Below, piece by piece: positions 51,202 to 60,782 of a DNA stretch of 64,000 nucleotides. The stretch is from NCBI GenBank assembly GCA_947044365.1, contig OX345636.1, positions 42,291,537 through 42,355,536 on the forward strand, in the 5' to 3' direction. The notes below the pieces were generated by a model. That model did no database searches. It was not told the DNA's origin and saw only the letters and a list, made by a program, of their open reading frames with translations. A program made the translations under genes and the position numbers. This DNA comes from Petrosia ficiformis (lineage: Eukaryota; Porifera; Demospongiae; Haplosclerida; Petrosiidae). The stretch's first letter is position 1. Each line of letters starts with the position of its first letter.

Positions 51202-54200
51202 CAGGAATAGGAACAATTACTATGTTGCTAATTGGATAGTACACCTGTACTACAGGAGTACTATCCGATTAGCAACATAGAAATATAATAAACATGTTTA
51301 TTACAGAAAGTATTATGTTCCTAATGGATAGTATATTCATACTTTCTCATTAGGAACATAATAATAATAGAAAGTAAAGATTGTTTTTCCATTAATTTTG
51401 GCTACCTATGTTTCTATAGGTGCTTAATTATTAATATAATTATTAGCAAATGAAACTCATGTAACCAATCAATTGGTTAAAACAATCAATCAGTTTTTAC
51501 AGTGTAGATATTCTGAGATTAGTCATTTTGGGAATGACTCTTAAATACAGTAAAGTCCAGGTACCCCACCAATGGCAGACTGTGCCCAACCAATCATGCT
51601 TCTAAGATAATGAAAAGCACAGTAGTGCCCAACCCTTGGCGTGGACCAGTGTATTTAATATTATTTTATGGGATGTTCAAACAAAATGAATATGTGTGAA
51701 GATCATGTGTATGACATGTTCTGTGAAGTGAATGTAAGCTACTCAATACAAAGGAAGATATTTTGATTTTCTGACATTTACCACACTGCTACACTAGTCT
51801 CGCATTGCCAGCCCCTCCCACTCTAACGAAGTGGGGAGGGTCTGGTACACTGTAAGCAGAGCGTTTGTTCAGAAAACTACCAGATGTTTGGTAGTCCGTA
51901 CAACCCACTTTACCGAAGTACGTGTGAAAGCTGTAGTAGAAAGTTGTATTGTCGGCGTGTTTACTGAAAATCTCTTTCTTGAAGCTGAATTTGGTGCTCT
52001 AACTTGTTATTCTCCTTTTCTTGCGATTGAAGCTCCAACTCTGTAAGTTTTTTGTTGTTGTAAATTTAGTACATGTATAATATATAATTATACGTATTAT
52101 GTTAATTTTATATTAGATTCTTGCTTCTGTGCTGTTCTGTTCATCGAGTTGGAGCTTCAATCGCAAGAAAGGGAGAAGAATAACAAGTTAGAGCACAAAA
52201 TTCAGCTTCAAGAGAGAGATTTTCAGTAAATACGCCGGCAATACAATTTCACACGCACTACTACAGCTTTCACACGTACTTCGGTAAAGTGAGTTGTACT
52301 TAATAAGGACCACCAAACATCCGGTAGTTTTCTGAACAAACGCTCTGCTTATATATAGTGCACAGAGAATTTCAGTTGCGTTGAAACAACTATTCCGTTC
52401 CATAACCACACCCTCCCCGCTTCGTAGAGTGGGAGGGGCTGGCTACGCGAGACTAACTACTACACCACCACGACTTACAACTCTAGTTACAGCTCTCACA
52501 ACAAATTCTCTACAGTTATCCAAAATGAATGCAAACACAGTGCAGAACCCTCACCACAAGTGTAATGGGGAAACATGAACAATAACTGACAAAAAAATAA
52601 TTGCAGAGACAATACTGACTTGATATATAATTATATATGTGCGAATGTATGTGTGTGTTATATAGTATATACAACTTACGCTCCATACCAGTCCTACATA
52701 ATTTCTATAACAGCAGCTCAGCAGTATATAGACACAGTTTGGCTTCAATCACGTGCATGAAATTAAATAGGTGGAGATAGAAAGTGACCGTTACGGCTAT
52801 TAGCTTAGAGCCATCTCGATGTTGTAGCAGCCACTACTTCAATTATACTTGATTTCAAGCTGTGATTCAACAGCAACAGCCTTCAAACAAGATAAGTTAT
52901 GTTTTCATGTTCTTTTTGGCTACCAGAAGTCATGAAACGGCAATGATGAGTTGTAAAAATTGCTATATCTCTCGAAAGAAACATTTTAAGAAAAATCCAT
53001 GAGTCAAAAAGCTGGAGTGCATAATTTGGATCTCGTTGGTGTGCAAATCTCAAGATTTAACTCGGTGGTGAGGCTGCAACTGTTGTAACAGACAGTCATA
53101 CACACACACACCCACACACAAACCAAGTACTGTAACCCTGGCGCATACGCGCGGCAAGGGTTAATTAATTAGTCTCACCTCTGTGTTATAACTTATAACC
53201 TGGTACTCCCTGATAATCTAATCATAATGGCTACTATTACTGATATTTAAATATTGGATATAGCCCTGTTAGGAGGCAGTTATGGGCATATAACTGCCTC
53301 CAAATAGGGCTATATGTATTTTATACCATCGTAACACAAAGGCATGCAATTAAATCACAATTGACATCAGGGACAGGAACATTATGCTTTTATCACAGCC
53401 TATTATGCTATGCTCAAATTCCCAGTTTTATTTCAATTATGCTTCCACTTAGGGTAGCTACCTATTATGCTCTCATTATGCTCAAAATTCTTCAAAAATA
53501 AATCCTAAAAATTCTGATAATATTACAATTATTAAATTGTAACATAGCTAACTGATGCTTGTATATACATGTAGTCTTCAAGTGAATTTAGTTGTTGCTC
53601 ATTAAAACAATTGCTTAGTATGGAAAAAGTATGTTGAATTGCAGCTATGTGACCCCATGACTTTTGTTTAAAGGTATAAGTGACCACAAAGTTCACATTC
53701 CACATCTTATTATGCTGGCATAATGCTTCCTGCTTTGATAAACCTATTATGCTGAAAGCATAGTGTCATTAGTGTGCCTGTCCCTACACATCACTGTTGT
53801 CAAGTAGAAACCGTAGTACTATACCAATTACTGTAAATACAATTAGTAGCCATACATTAAATCTCCCCCCCCCCCTCCCCCTACCGGTACATCAAAGGTT
53901 ACTATGGCAATCGCCCACACATCGTGGTATAATTATTATTAAGGGCAGATCTAGCCAAAACCCCTGGGAGGACCTAAGATATATCTTATCATAATTATGG
54001 CTTAATTATAATAATAGTATAGTATAGTACAGTACAGCACAGTACAGTTAATCAATTTAATGCTATTTGTCTGTTTTGTCTGAAGCTGCAAACTGATGAT
54101 GTATTATCGAAGTCCAGGGATGCCTTTTCAGACTCATCAGAAGAAGAATGATCATCAATTGCATAATCAGTCTTCAAGATCAATTGATTTATTTAATTTG

Positions 54201-55798
54201 TATATATTCTTTACCTAGAAATTCTGGTCCCCTATATACTAAAGTAAGCTGTTTTGACATCTCTCACTTAAGCAACTTCAACAGAACAGCTGTAATACAA
54301 CAGGTTCAATCTTGTGCAAATAATTATTTTTAAATTTAAATTTTTAATAATTATTACTGGCCCACCCCTAGATCCGCTCCTGACTAATATAATTATAATT
54401 ATTTTATTATAGCCTGTGGCATATGGTTTTATTGGGACGAGCGCGAGCAAACCCGACAACAGGTAATTGGTGCTAAAATCACTCTATAATTCCCTACATA
54501 ATATATTGCATATAAATATGTCACATGTAATGTTCTATTTAGCTGCGTGCATACTCAAAAATTGTTTAACATGTCACTGACCATTGTCAACAGGCTTGCG
54601 CCCGCTCGCCCACAGTGTTATACCATTTTTCTAGTTCATAGAATTGATAAATGAATGACAGAGTTAGACAGTTGTCACTATTAGACTTAGTCTGTTCTTG
54701 CTATGAAAACTCAGTGACTACCAGCATACTATATATAGTACTGCATATAATAAACACACAGGACAATAAGAACACTGCATATACATGCAAAGCTCTTGCT
54801 GAAAGTATCAGTGAACAGGTAAGACATTAGCTAAACAAAAATCGCCAAAATAACTAGTGCTGGGACTCGATAATCGAAATATTGGTAATCGTATCAATAT
54901 AGCACATTTAGCGATAATCGATATCGTGACCAGATATTGATTTGTACTTATGCACATGCGCATTCAGTACAAGGCATGTGCTTTTTAAAAAAACATCCTA
55001 ATAACTTAGCTTACAATTGGTTTTGTATTTGGTACATGATATCCAAATTATCTACTTTCATGCCAATTAATGGGGGTCTTTCTTGTCAAGTAATTAATAA
55101 TTATTACTTCCTCTGATATTATCGATAATCAATCGATATTTGGTGCACTAATAATGTTGTCTCTACCGATTCCCAGCACTAAAAATAACCCATAACTGCC
55201 TATTTTCACTTGTATTTCAAAATTATATGACTGCAAAACGGAAACAAGATGGCGCAGAAATGTAATCCGGAAGTGACATAAGGATTCATTTATAATAATT
55301 GCATAACTCGCTCTCTTAAATGTAACGGTTTATTGCATATTCTAATTCTTCATGTGGGATGATTATGTACAATGAAAAAATCAATCTTACCAAAGTATTT
55401 TTATGATCAATTTCAATCCAAAGTTCTTCAGCAGATGCAGGATGATTAGAAGACATTCCATTTACCGGTCTTAAAAATGTGTCATGTGCTACATCATACA
55501 TAGCCTTGTTACTGGGAAATGTTCCATTGGTATTTATAGGTTTGGAGTAAGATCCATTGGTATCTATTGCTTTGGAGGATGATCCATTGGTATTTTCTTT
55601 TTTGGTGGATAATCCAATATTTTTTTCTTCAATAGGTTGTATGGAGTACAAGTCATTTTCCGTTTGTAGATAAATATTTAGCTTGCTTTGATCACGTCTA
55701 GTATTGTATCCAGCTGAATAAATATAACAGGCAAGCGACAGTGTTAATATAGTTACTACAGTGAAGAGACAGCATTGTAGGTGACTTCTTGAACCCAT
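48862..55798 (-). CDS. Glycosyltransferase family 92 (DUF23) protein, 511 aa, two exons
   Basis: Exon 1 is 55391-55798 (136 codons) and exon 2 is 48862-49989 (375 codons plus stop); the join is phase 0 at DHKNTL/IRRTVF. Residues 10-30 (CLFTVVTILTLSLACYIYSA) form a signal anchor, so a type II Golgi or ER membrane protein is expected. A Ser/Asn-rich stem follows with TNGSSSKAIDTNGSYSKPIN-type repeats. The catalytic region carries VKFALCLHKGLFGYVSPEML, VNNECLYRN and, at 348-350, the DID of LVLHDIDELIIP, the metal-binding motif of this family. HHYRIPP lies near the C-terminus. The best-known member, nematode GALT-1, adds galactose to core fucose; the acceptor of this protein is unknown. The 5.4 kb intron is full of small elements. 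Confidence 0.93.
50521..51504. mobile_element. TIR element with CACTGTAAAAACTGATTGG ends, ~984 bp, composite
   Basis: Right end AACAATCAATCAGTTTTTAC then AGTG is the complement of the left. No clean duplication was found. Another TIR element is nested at 50552-50929, a (TA)n tract lies at 51172-51200, and two hairpins follow at 51212-51280 (CTATGTTGCTAATTGGATAG) and 51306-51375 (TTATGTTCCTAATGGATAGT). Confidence 0.65.
50552..50929. mobile_element. Nested TIR element, 378 bp
   Basis: Ends CACTGCAAAAATAGAATTGT and ACAATTTTATTTTTGCAGTG are inverted copies, and the similarity goes on through AAAATAAC. Its ends resemble those of the host element, so the two may be related families. Confidence 0.65.
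51795..52455. mobile_element. Long foldback element, 661 bp, arms of ~290 bp, carrying a captured exon
   Basis: The two halves are inverted copies almost throughout, separated by a ~90-bp AT-rich centre. Outer ends are TAGTCTCGCATTGCCAGCCC and GGGCTGGCTACGCGAGACTA. In the left arm, 51965-52040 on the minus strand looks like an exon: acceptor TTACAG, 76 nt, donor GTAAAC. It encodes a charged coiled-coil run starting LELQSQEKENNKLEHQ and ending IQLQERDF. The right arm has the same coding stretch at about 52146-52225 on the plus strand, with a lost acceptor. Flanking TA could be the target duplication. Confidence 0.8.
52525..52710. repeat. GAACCCTCACCACAAGTGTA repeat (second copy of 35998-36420)
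   Basis: Shares GAATGCA, CCCTCACCACAAGTGTAATG, GAGACAATA and CAACTTACGCTCCA in order with the other copy, without the MITE inserted there. Confidence 0.6.
52711..53365. other. GT92 intron segment with one hairpin
   Basis: No recognised element in 52711-53240, though AT content is lower than around. A hairpin at 53255-53320 has arms ATAGCCCTGTTAGGAGGCAG and CTGCCTCCAAATAGGGCTAT. Confidence 0.5.
53368..53790. mobile_element. TIR element rich in ATTATGCT, ~420 bp
   Basis: Left end CAGGGACAGGAACATTATGC, right end GTGTGCCTGTCCCT. TATTATGCT and CATAATGC recur inside. The CAGGGACAGG ends suggest hAT, but no 8-bp duplication could be matched. Confidence 0.55.
53938..54385. mobile_element. Possible hAT-type MITE with GATCTAG ends, ~448 bp
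   Basis: AAGGGCAGATCTAGCC on the left and CCTAGATCCGCTCCTGA on the right pair imperfectly. The ends resemble the CAGGGGCGGATCTAGG class. Worn. Confidence 0.4.
54855..55181. mobile_element. hAT-type MITE, 327 bp, perfect TSD
   Basis: Ends TAGTGCTGGGACTCGAT and ATTCCCAGCACTA. AAAATAAC flanks both sides (54847-54854, 55182-55189), a perfect 8-bp duplication. ATAATCGATAT motifs fill the interior. The first eight bases match those of the element at 37979. Confidence 0.88.
55245..55277 (+). promoter_or_regulatory. YY1-like and ETS-like motifs in GT92 intron 1
   Basis: CAAGATGGCGCAG (YY1-like) and CCGGAAGTGAC (ETS/NRF-type) lie 10 bp apart, about 115 bp inside the intron from exon 1. These two motifs often pair in animal housekeeping promoters. 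They could be intronic promoter elements, or a chance match. Confidence 0.35.
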
Positions 55799-55949
55799 TA
55801 TTGAGTTTCACGGCACCGCAGCTCTGAAGAATGTCTTGACAGTCACAGTCGAGCCGCAACCGTAATATTTTATTTGCAAGTTGCAACGGAAGTAGGCGTT
55901 TACTTTGTAATTCTGTTAGTTTGCGGTGGAAGAAAAAGGCTTGACAGCA
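55799..55949. promoter_or_regulatory. Possible bidirectional promoter between GT92 and a plus-strand exon
   Basis: Only 151 bp separate the GT92 ATG (55798, minus) from the candidate ATG at 55950 (plus). The stretch is less AT-rich than its surroundings, with GAGCCGCAACCG and GCAACGGAAGTAGGCG. No TATA box is seen. Confidence 0.4.
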
Positions 55950-56020
55950 ATGATTTTACGGGAAGGAGAAGACATTCTAATGGTCACTGTCGATGGAGAA
56001 ACATCTCAGGAAACAACCTA
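55950..56020 (+). CDS. Candidate first exon of an unidentified gene
   Basis: ATG at 55950 gives MILREGEDILMVTVDGETSQ and ends at a strong donor (ACCTA/GTAAGT), phase 2. I do not recognise it. Possible later exons after acceptors at 56520 and 56619 give no familiar protein, so the continuation is unknown. A short exon next to a shared promoter is plausible. Confidence 0.35.
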
Positions 56021-57217
56021 GTAAGTTTTATCTTTATTGTATGTTTTTTTTGGACGAGTTTTAGCTAATAAATACCAGACTGTAAGAACTGTTGTGGGCC
56101 GATGTTTGATTTTCAGAGCTTCTTTTTGCAAAAAGTACTAAATGGACAAGTGTTTACTCTGTTTCTAGTTGTTTATATATATCTAAAGCATTTGTAAATG
56201 TAAAAGTTAGCATGATATCTGTTCTGAAACAAATTTGTACCAAATGTTTTGAACACACTGTACTGATATTTATTATACACATTGTTTACTAATTTTAGAA
56301 ATCATCTTAAAAAACAATGTTGTATCAACAGTTTCTGTTATTATTATTTCTGTTTCTATCTCTTTATCACTAGAACAACTGCTACCATCTTCATCACTAT
56401 CACTGTTACACTCAGACTCCTATTGGTCATCAATAACGTCTTCAACTTGTTTGAGTGGTTAAGTTATTACATTCATGGCACTCATAACCAGGCCCACAGT
56501 AGCTATCTTTTTTCTTGCAGCCTGATCAGTTTGTTTTGCACCCAATTTTACAACTACATCCTTTCAATAGGTAGTTGATGATGTTCTCTATAGATGACTG
56601 TATTTCTGGATCTCCCCTTGCAGTCAATTATAAATTTGGACGTTTCAACCAACCACATTGCTCAGGTGGAGGAAGGCTATCATAAATTATGGTTCTGGTG
56701 AAGGTGAGTGTTTCCATAAGTTTGTTACCCAACATGTACGAAGCCAATGTCTCCATAATGATGTGTATGTGGTTATGTGTTCCTCTTCTGATTTTATTCG
56801 ATCGGCAACTATACTGATGTTATGTATCCATACCTTGTGTCTATCTATTGGTGATAAGGATGGAAATGTAGCATTGTAGGAATGTACTGGTGTGTCGTGA
56901 CCATACGGGGAATTAAATGATGCAAAATGTTTTTTGAATACACTGTACCAACTAAATGTAGTATAAAAGACAAAACAAACACAGACAAACGATTATGTGT
57001 TTCCGTGTCATATAATAATTCTGGCATCTCACTGCCACTTATAAACTGAGCATATTAATGTCACTATTTGATGGTGACACTGTATTGCTATGTGTAAGAA
57101 TGAATTCTTTTCCTCTTTTTTCCAATTGCTATATTAATTTAGTCATATACACTTACCTCTTTTCCCACACAGGTAGCAGACTTAGGATTTGGTTTGGAGT
57201 GTCTGACAACTCTGGTT
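56021..57217. other. Unassigned region, possible intron
   Basis: Nothing recognised. At 56370-56430 the minus strand has a broken acidic run (ESECNSDSDEDG, then SCSSDKEIE) like the N-terminus of some transposases. A plus frame at 56658-56879 is unsupported. Confidence 0.3.
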
Positions 57218-57437
57218 CACTGGCGTGTTTAAGGGGGGGCCTGAGGGGGCCCAGGCCACCCTGTTGTCTAAATAACAAATCTAATTAATGCCCTCGTGCA
57301 TCGTAGTTTGCAGAAATGAGCCTATTTCACTCCAATTACAGGATTAACTGAGTCTGATTTGGACTCTGACTCTGAGTCTGAGAGCATTGAATCAGTAGAC
57401 CTACGACCCCTGGTATTCAGGTCTAGACACGCCACTG
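57218..57437. mobile_element. hAT-type MITE, 220 bp, perfect TSD
   Basis: Ends CACTGGCGTGTTTA and TAGACACGCCACTG. CTCTGGTT is present on both sides (57210-57217, 57438-57445), a perfect 8-bp duplication. An internal GGGGGGGCCTGAGGGGGCCC stretch lies next to the left end. Confidence 0.88.
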
Positions 57438-57678
57438 CTCTGGTTGCCATAATTTTGTGACCTACAATTGATATTTCAAATGACATTCCATCAGTACATC
57501 TTGTACCTTAATTATACACTTTAATTGTTGTTTATATTTGTGTTAATTATTACAAGAATACAAACCAGCCTTACTCTGTAATACTTTTGTGGACAAGAGA
57601 GTGTGAAATATCTTTTTAAAGCTCTGGATCTGCTCTTTCTGCTCTTTCTAATGATGCTTGTTACAGTAATATATTATA

Positions 57679-57992
57679 CAAGAATAATAAAAAATATTTT
57701 CAATAAAAATGAAAGAAGATGTAGGGATGTCAAAACCCAAAAAGCAAGCAAACAAGGTTGGGAAGCTAACTTAGGACCCAAAATTAAACAAACCACTTCC
57801 AATAACCCTACATAAGTGCTTACACCTCTGTACAAAGAGCTGTAATTATGTAGGGTTATATGGAAGTGGTTTGTTTAATTTTGGGTCCTAAGTTAGCTTC
57901 CCAACCTTGTTTGCTTGCTTTTTGGGTTTTGACATCCCTACATCTTCTTTCATTTTTATTGAAAATGTTTTTTATTATTCTTGTTTTCATTG
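57679..57992. mobile_element. Long foldback element, ~314 bp
   Basis: Arms of about 130 bp are almost exact inverted copies: CAAGAATAATAAAAAATATT out to AACCCTACATAA, and back. The loop is about 40 bp. The arm includes GATGTAGGGATGTCAAAACC and TTGGGAAGCTAACTTAGGAC. Diverged single arms lie at 3030-3400, 3735-3855 and 14210-14310. The identical ORF read from each arm (RRCRDVKTQKASKQGWEANL) is a product of the symmetry. Confidence 0.85.
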
Positions 57993-58399
57993 ATTTTTTT
58001 CTAAACGATGTGAATGTTTTTTTGTAGATTGCAGAAATACTATATATCATTATGAAATCATGCAATCAAAAATGCATTAAAATTTGTTCATCAATGAAGG
58101 TCAGTCTTTTGTTTATGTATTGATTATTATTCTCTTTCACTTACAGATGATGTATATTCTCTATTCACTTACATCACTGTCTGCAGTCCTACAAGAAGTA
58201 GTGTCAGTCACTGTGTCAACCATTCAGTATTCCAATGCTTATCATAGTATACAATATTATTATACAATTGCTTTAATATTAATAATTATTATAATTATTC
58301 ATTATTAGTATTTGCTCACAAACTCACAAATGTTATTACAATGCCAAACACTTCCACCTTTTCAGCTTCCATGTTAAGAGTATACAAATGCGCATGGGT

Positions 58400-58535
58400 A
58401 ATTAAATTCCACTTAGGAAAATGGCGTCCAATTCCAGATCAAATCTTTGTAGTCGTTGAGACTGTCTTCTTTCATAGTATCTGAAGATATCATCTCGATA
58501 CTTTACGACCAGAATTTTACTATAAATGCGACGGG
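58400..58535 (-). other. Candidate coding exon, unidentified
   Basis: After a possible acceptor TTTATAG the minus strand reads KILVVKYRDDIFRYYERRQS, then QRLQRFDLELDAIFLSGI and a stop at about 58408. The charge pattern looks protein-like, but 38 codons is too short to be sure. No partner exon found. Confidence 0.2.
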
Positions 58536-58784
58536 AATGGTGCTAGAATCATCGTGATAGGTCAACAAACAAAAAAATGATTTGTCTGGAAAATAATATT
58601 AATAAATTATGATGAAGATTTTGCCAGTTTTGCCACTCGCCGGTTCTCTACCTTAACAATAATCTTCGGCCATCTAGAAGGTATCGGTAGTCATAAAAAC
58701 ACTAGATATAAACAGGCATGTGTGTATAGAAACTTATGTGTATATATTACCAGAGATTTCAGCTCATCACTTGCAATTGAAATG

Positions 58785-58860
58785 CATGGGCGGCCATTTT
58801 TTTTCCGTGCCATCCCTACATAGAGAGTACTACCGTACTCTCTGATATATACTATGAAAC
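58785..58860. repeat. AGAGTACTACCGTACTCTCT repeat, inverted match of 14111-14170
   Basis: GGCGGCCATTTTTTTTCCGT, GCCATCCCTACAT and the short palindrome agree with the other copy. Probably one end of a MITE family. Confidence 0.5.
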
Positions 58861-59082
58861 AAATTTGTACCAACAATGTGCAATAGATTTTACTTTAATA
58901 ACTTTTGGAGTATTCCCATGTGGATGACATGCTTCGATAACGCTTCCATATGGCGGCAGTGTCTAATCATTGGACTGGACTTACTGGACTGTTTTTGTTT
59001 TTGCTTCTATGAATATCATTTCACCATACACATGCGCTGTGTAGACACGTTAACGTTGAAGCTAAGTTATCGTCGTCTCAAC

Positions 59083-60600
59083 ATGAGTGGTACTTCTGTC
59101 TCTCCGATTGTTGTAGGTGATACAGATACAGATTCATCAGATAATGATGTTCCTCAGATGCAACAGGGTCTGACATTGTTTATCTTCGACGTTTACACAG
59201 TTTTCATCCCTCATACAGTAACTTCAAGAGGTTGATTGCTTTTGTTTCTGGTCAGTTATGTTATGTTGCTTAGCAGCAGTAATTGAATTTCATTTTCTAC
59301 ACAGATTCAGGAAATAACCCTCATCATCTTGTACTGGTTACATATCATATACCTCCAGGGTTTGTCCCAACTGTCATGAGTCATGGAAACTCTAAGAGGC
59401 TGGACTGTTCCATTTCAACCTACATGGTCTAGTACAAAGAAGCATATAAAACAGGAAAGTTCTAAAGATGGACCAAAGTGTGTTGTTGCATCCCTGTCAG
59501 CCAAGGTTGGTGGAGTTATGGAAGCAAAGGCTCCTGGACAGCTACCCAGGGATGAAAAACAGGTAACAAATCACGAAACTTACTTGAGCAAAGAGAGTTT
59601 TGTAATCCTAATTCTGTCAGCCTAGATGTTGCTGCCGATGATTTCTTCATGATATGCAGAGATGTTATACTGAAGATCCTTCTAATAAATTTGTTTGAGC
59701 TGTTAATGCTGCTCCGGAGCCTGCTATAATTGTGACCACTGATCGTCAGTTCAATGATCTTGCTCGATTTTGTACTGATGCAGTTGAGTTCTGTCCAATG
59801 ACAATCGACCCTACATTCAATTTGGGAGATTTTGATGTTACTATTATTACATACAGGCACCTGTTTTTCCAGGGTACAAAAATCCTCCTTTGTTTATTGG
59901 AGCTTGTTGTATTCACTACAAGAAGACCTTCTCAACTTACTTATTTTTTGCATCGACCGTAATTGGACAATGTAGAAAGCTTGAAAGAGTGCGTGCATTT
60001 GGAACGGATGGGGAGCAAGCATTGTCAGATGCTTTCAAGCATGAATTTGGCTTTGCTCAGCACCTGATATGTTTTATTCATGTTCAAAGAAATGTGAAAG
60101 ACATGCTTCATAAATGAGATATACCCTCTCAGGTAGGTGCTGAAATTTTGGATGATATATTTGGCAAGCGGTTTGGTTCCACATATATTGAAGGTTTGGT
60201 AGACGCATCTGATTATATTGATTTTCAAGAGAAGGTTGAAAAAGCTGTTGAGAGGTGGAAACGTATCTCCTTGCCTTCTTGTGCCAAAATTGAAAAGTTC
60301 ATATATTGGTTCCAAGAGTACCACCTGGTTTATAACACCACAGTCTCGTTTTGGAAACACCTATTATCACTTTAATCCATGTTGTGTGTGGATCCGTTGT
60401 CCGGACTTTATTTCAATGCACTTGCAAATACCTCCTGATATATGTTGCCAACTTGACACTGCTCATAAGGAACGATTACAACAGGAATTTTACATTTTTT
60501 TGCCATAGGTTTGTCTAATTACCAGAATGTCACTTATCCCCCTTTTCCACTGACTCCTTCAATTGTTCTCTCTGTCGGAAAAATTCAACCTATATACGAA
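59083..60600 (+). pseudogene. Mutator-like (MULE) transposase pseudogene
   Basis: Pieces on plus in shifting frames: MSGTSVSPIVVGDTDTDSSD start; HHLVLVTYHIPPGFVPT; AKVGGVMEAKAPGQLPRDEK; then EPAIIVTTDRQFNDLARFCT, MTIDPTFNLGDFDVTIITYR, VRAFGTDGEQALSDAF and HLICFIHVQRNVKDMLHK. The DPTFN and TDGE blocks hold two of the three catalytic acids of the DDE core, followed by the CxxH step (CFIH). The tail (ILDDIFGKRFGSTYIEGLVD) continues after a stop at 60115. Several frameshifts (near 59400, 59640, 59875) and stops make it inactive. Family named from the remembered motif order. Confidence 0.7.
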
Positions 60601-60782
60601 CGTTATAGACGTCGAATCATACAATGATCAAAAGTAACCATAGGGTTTTGCTAAAATCTTTCTGTTTTAAACTTATGACAATATTTGTAACTCATGGTCG
60701 CCGTTTCAAAACTTTCAGAAGATGTCTGGTAGCAAAAGAGTTCACTGAAACACAACTCATCTTGCTTCAAGCATATCGCTTT

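Noticed and set aside
51831..52046. 71-aa plus-strand ORF in the foldback element
   Set aside because: The coiled-coil frame with splice signals on the opposite strand explains this stretch better.
57603..58065. Two identical ORFs (RRCRDVKTQKAS) on opposite strands
   Set aside because: They are the two arms of one foldback element, so the match is by symmetry and not a gene pair.
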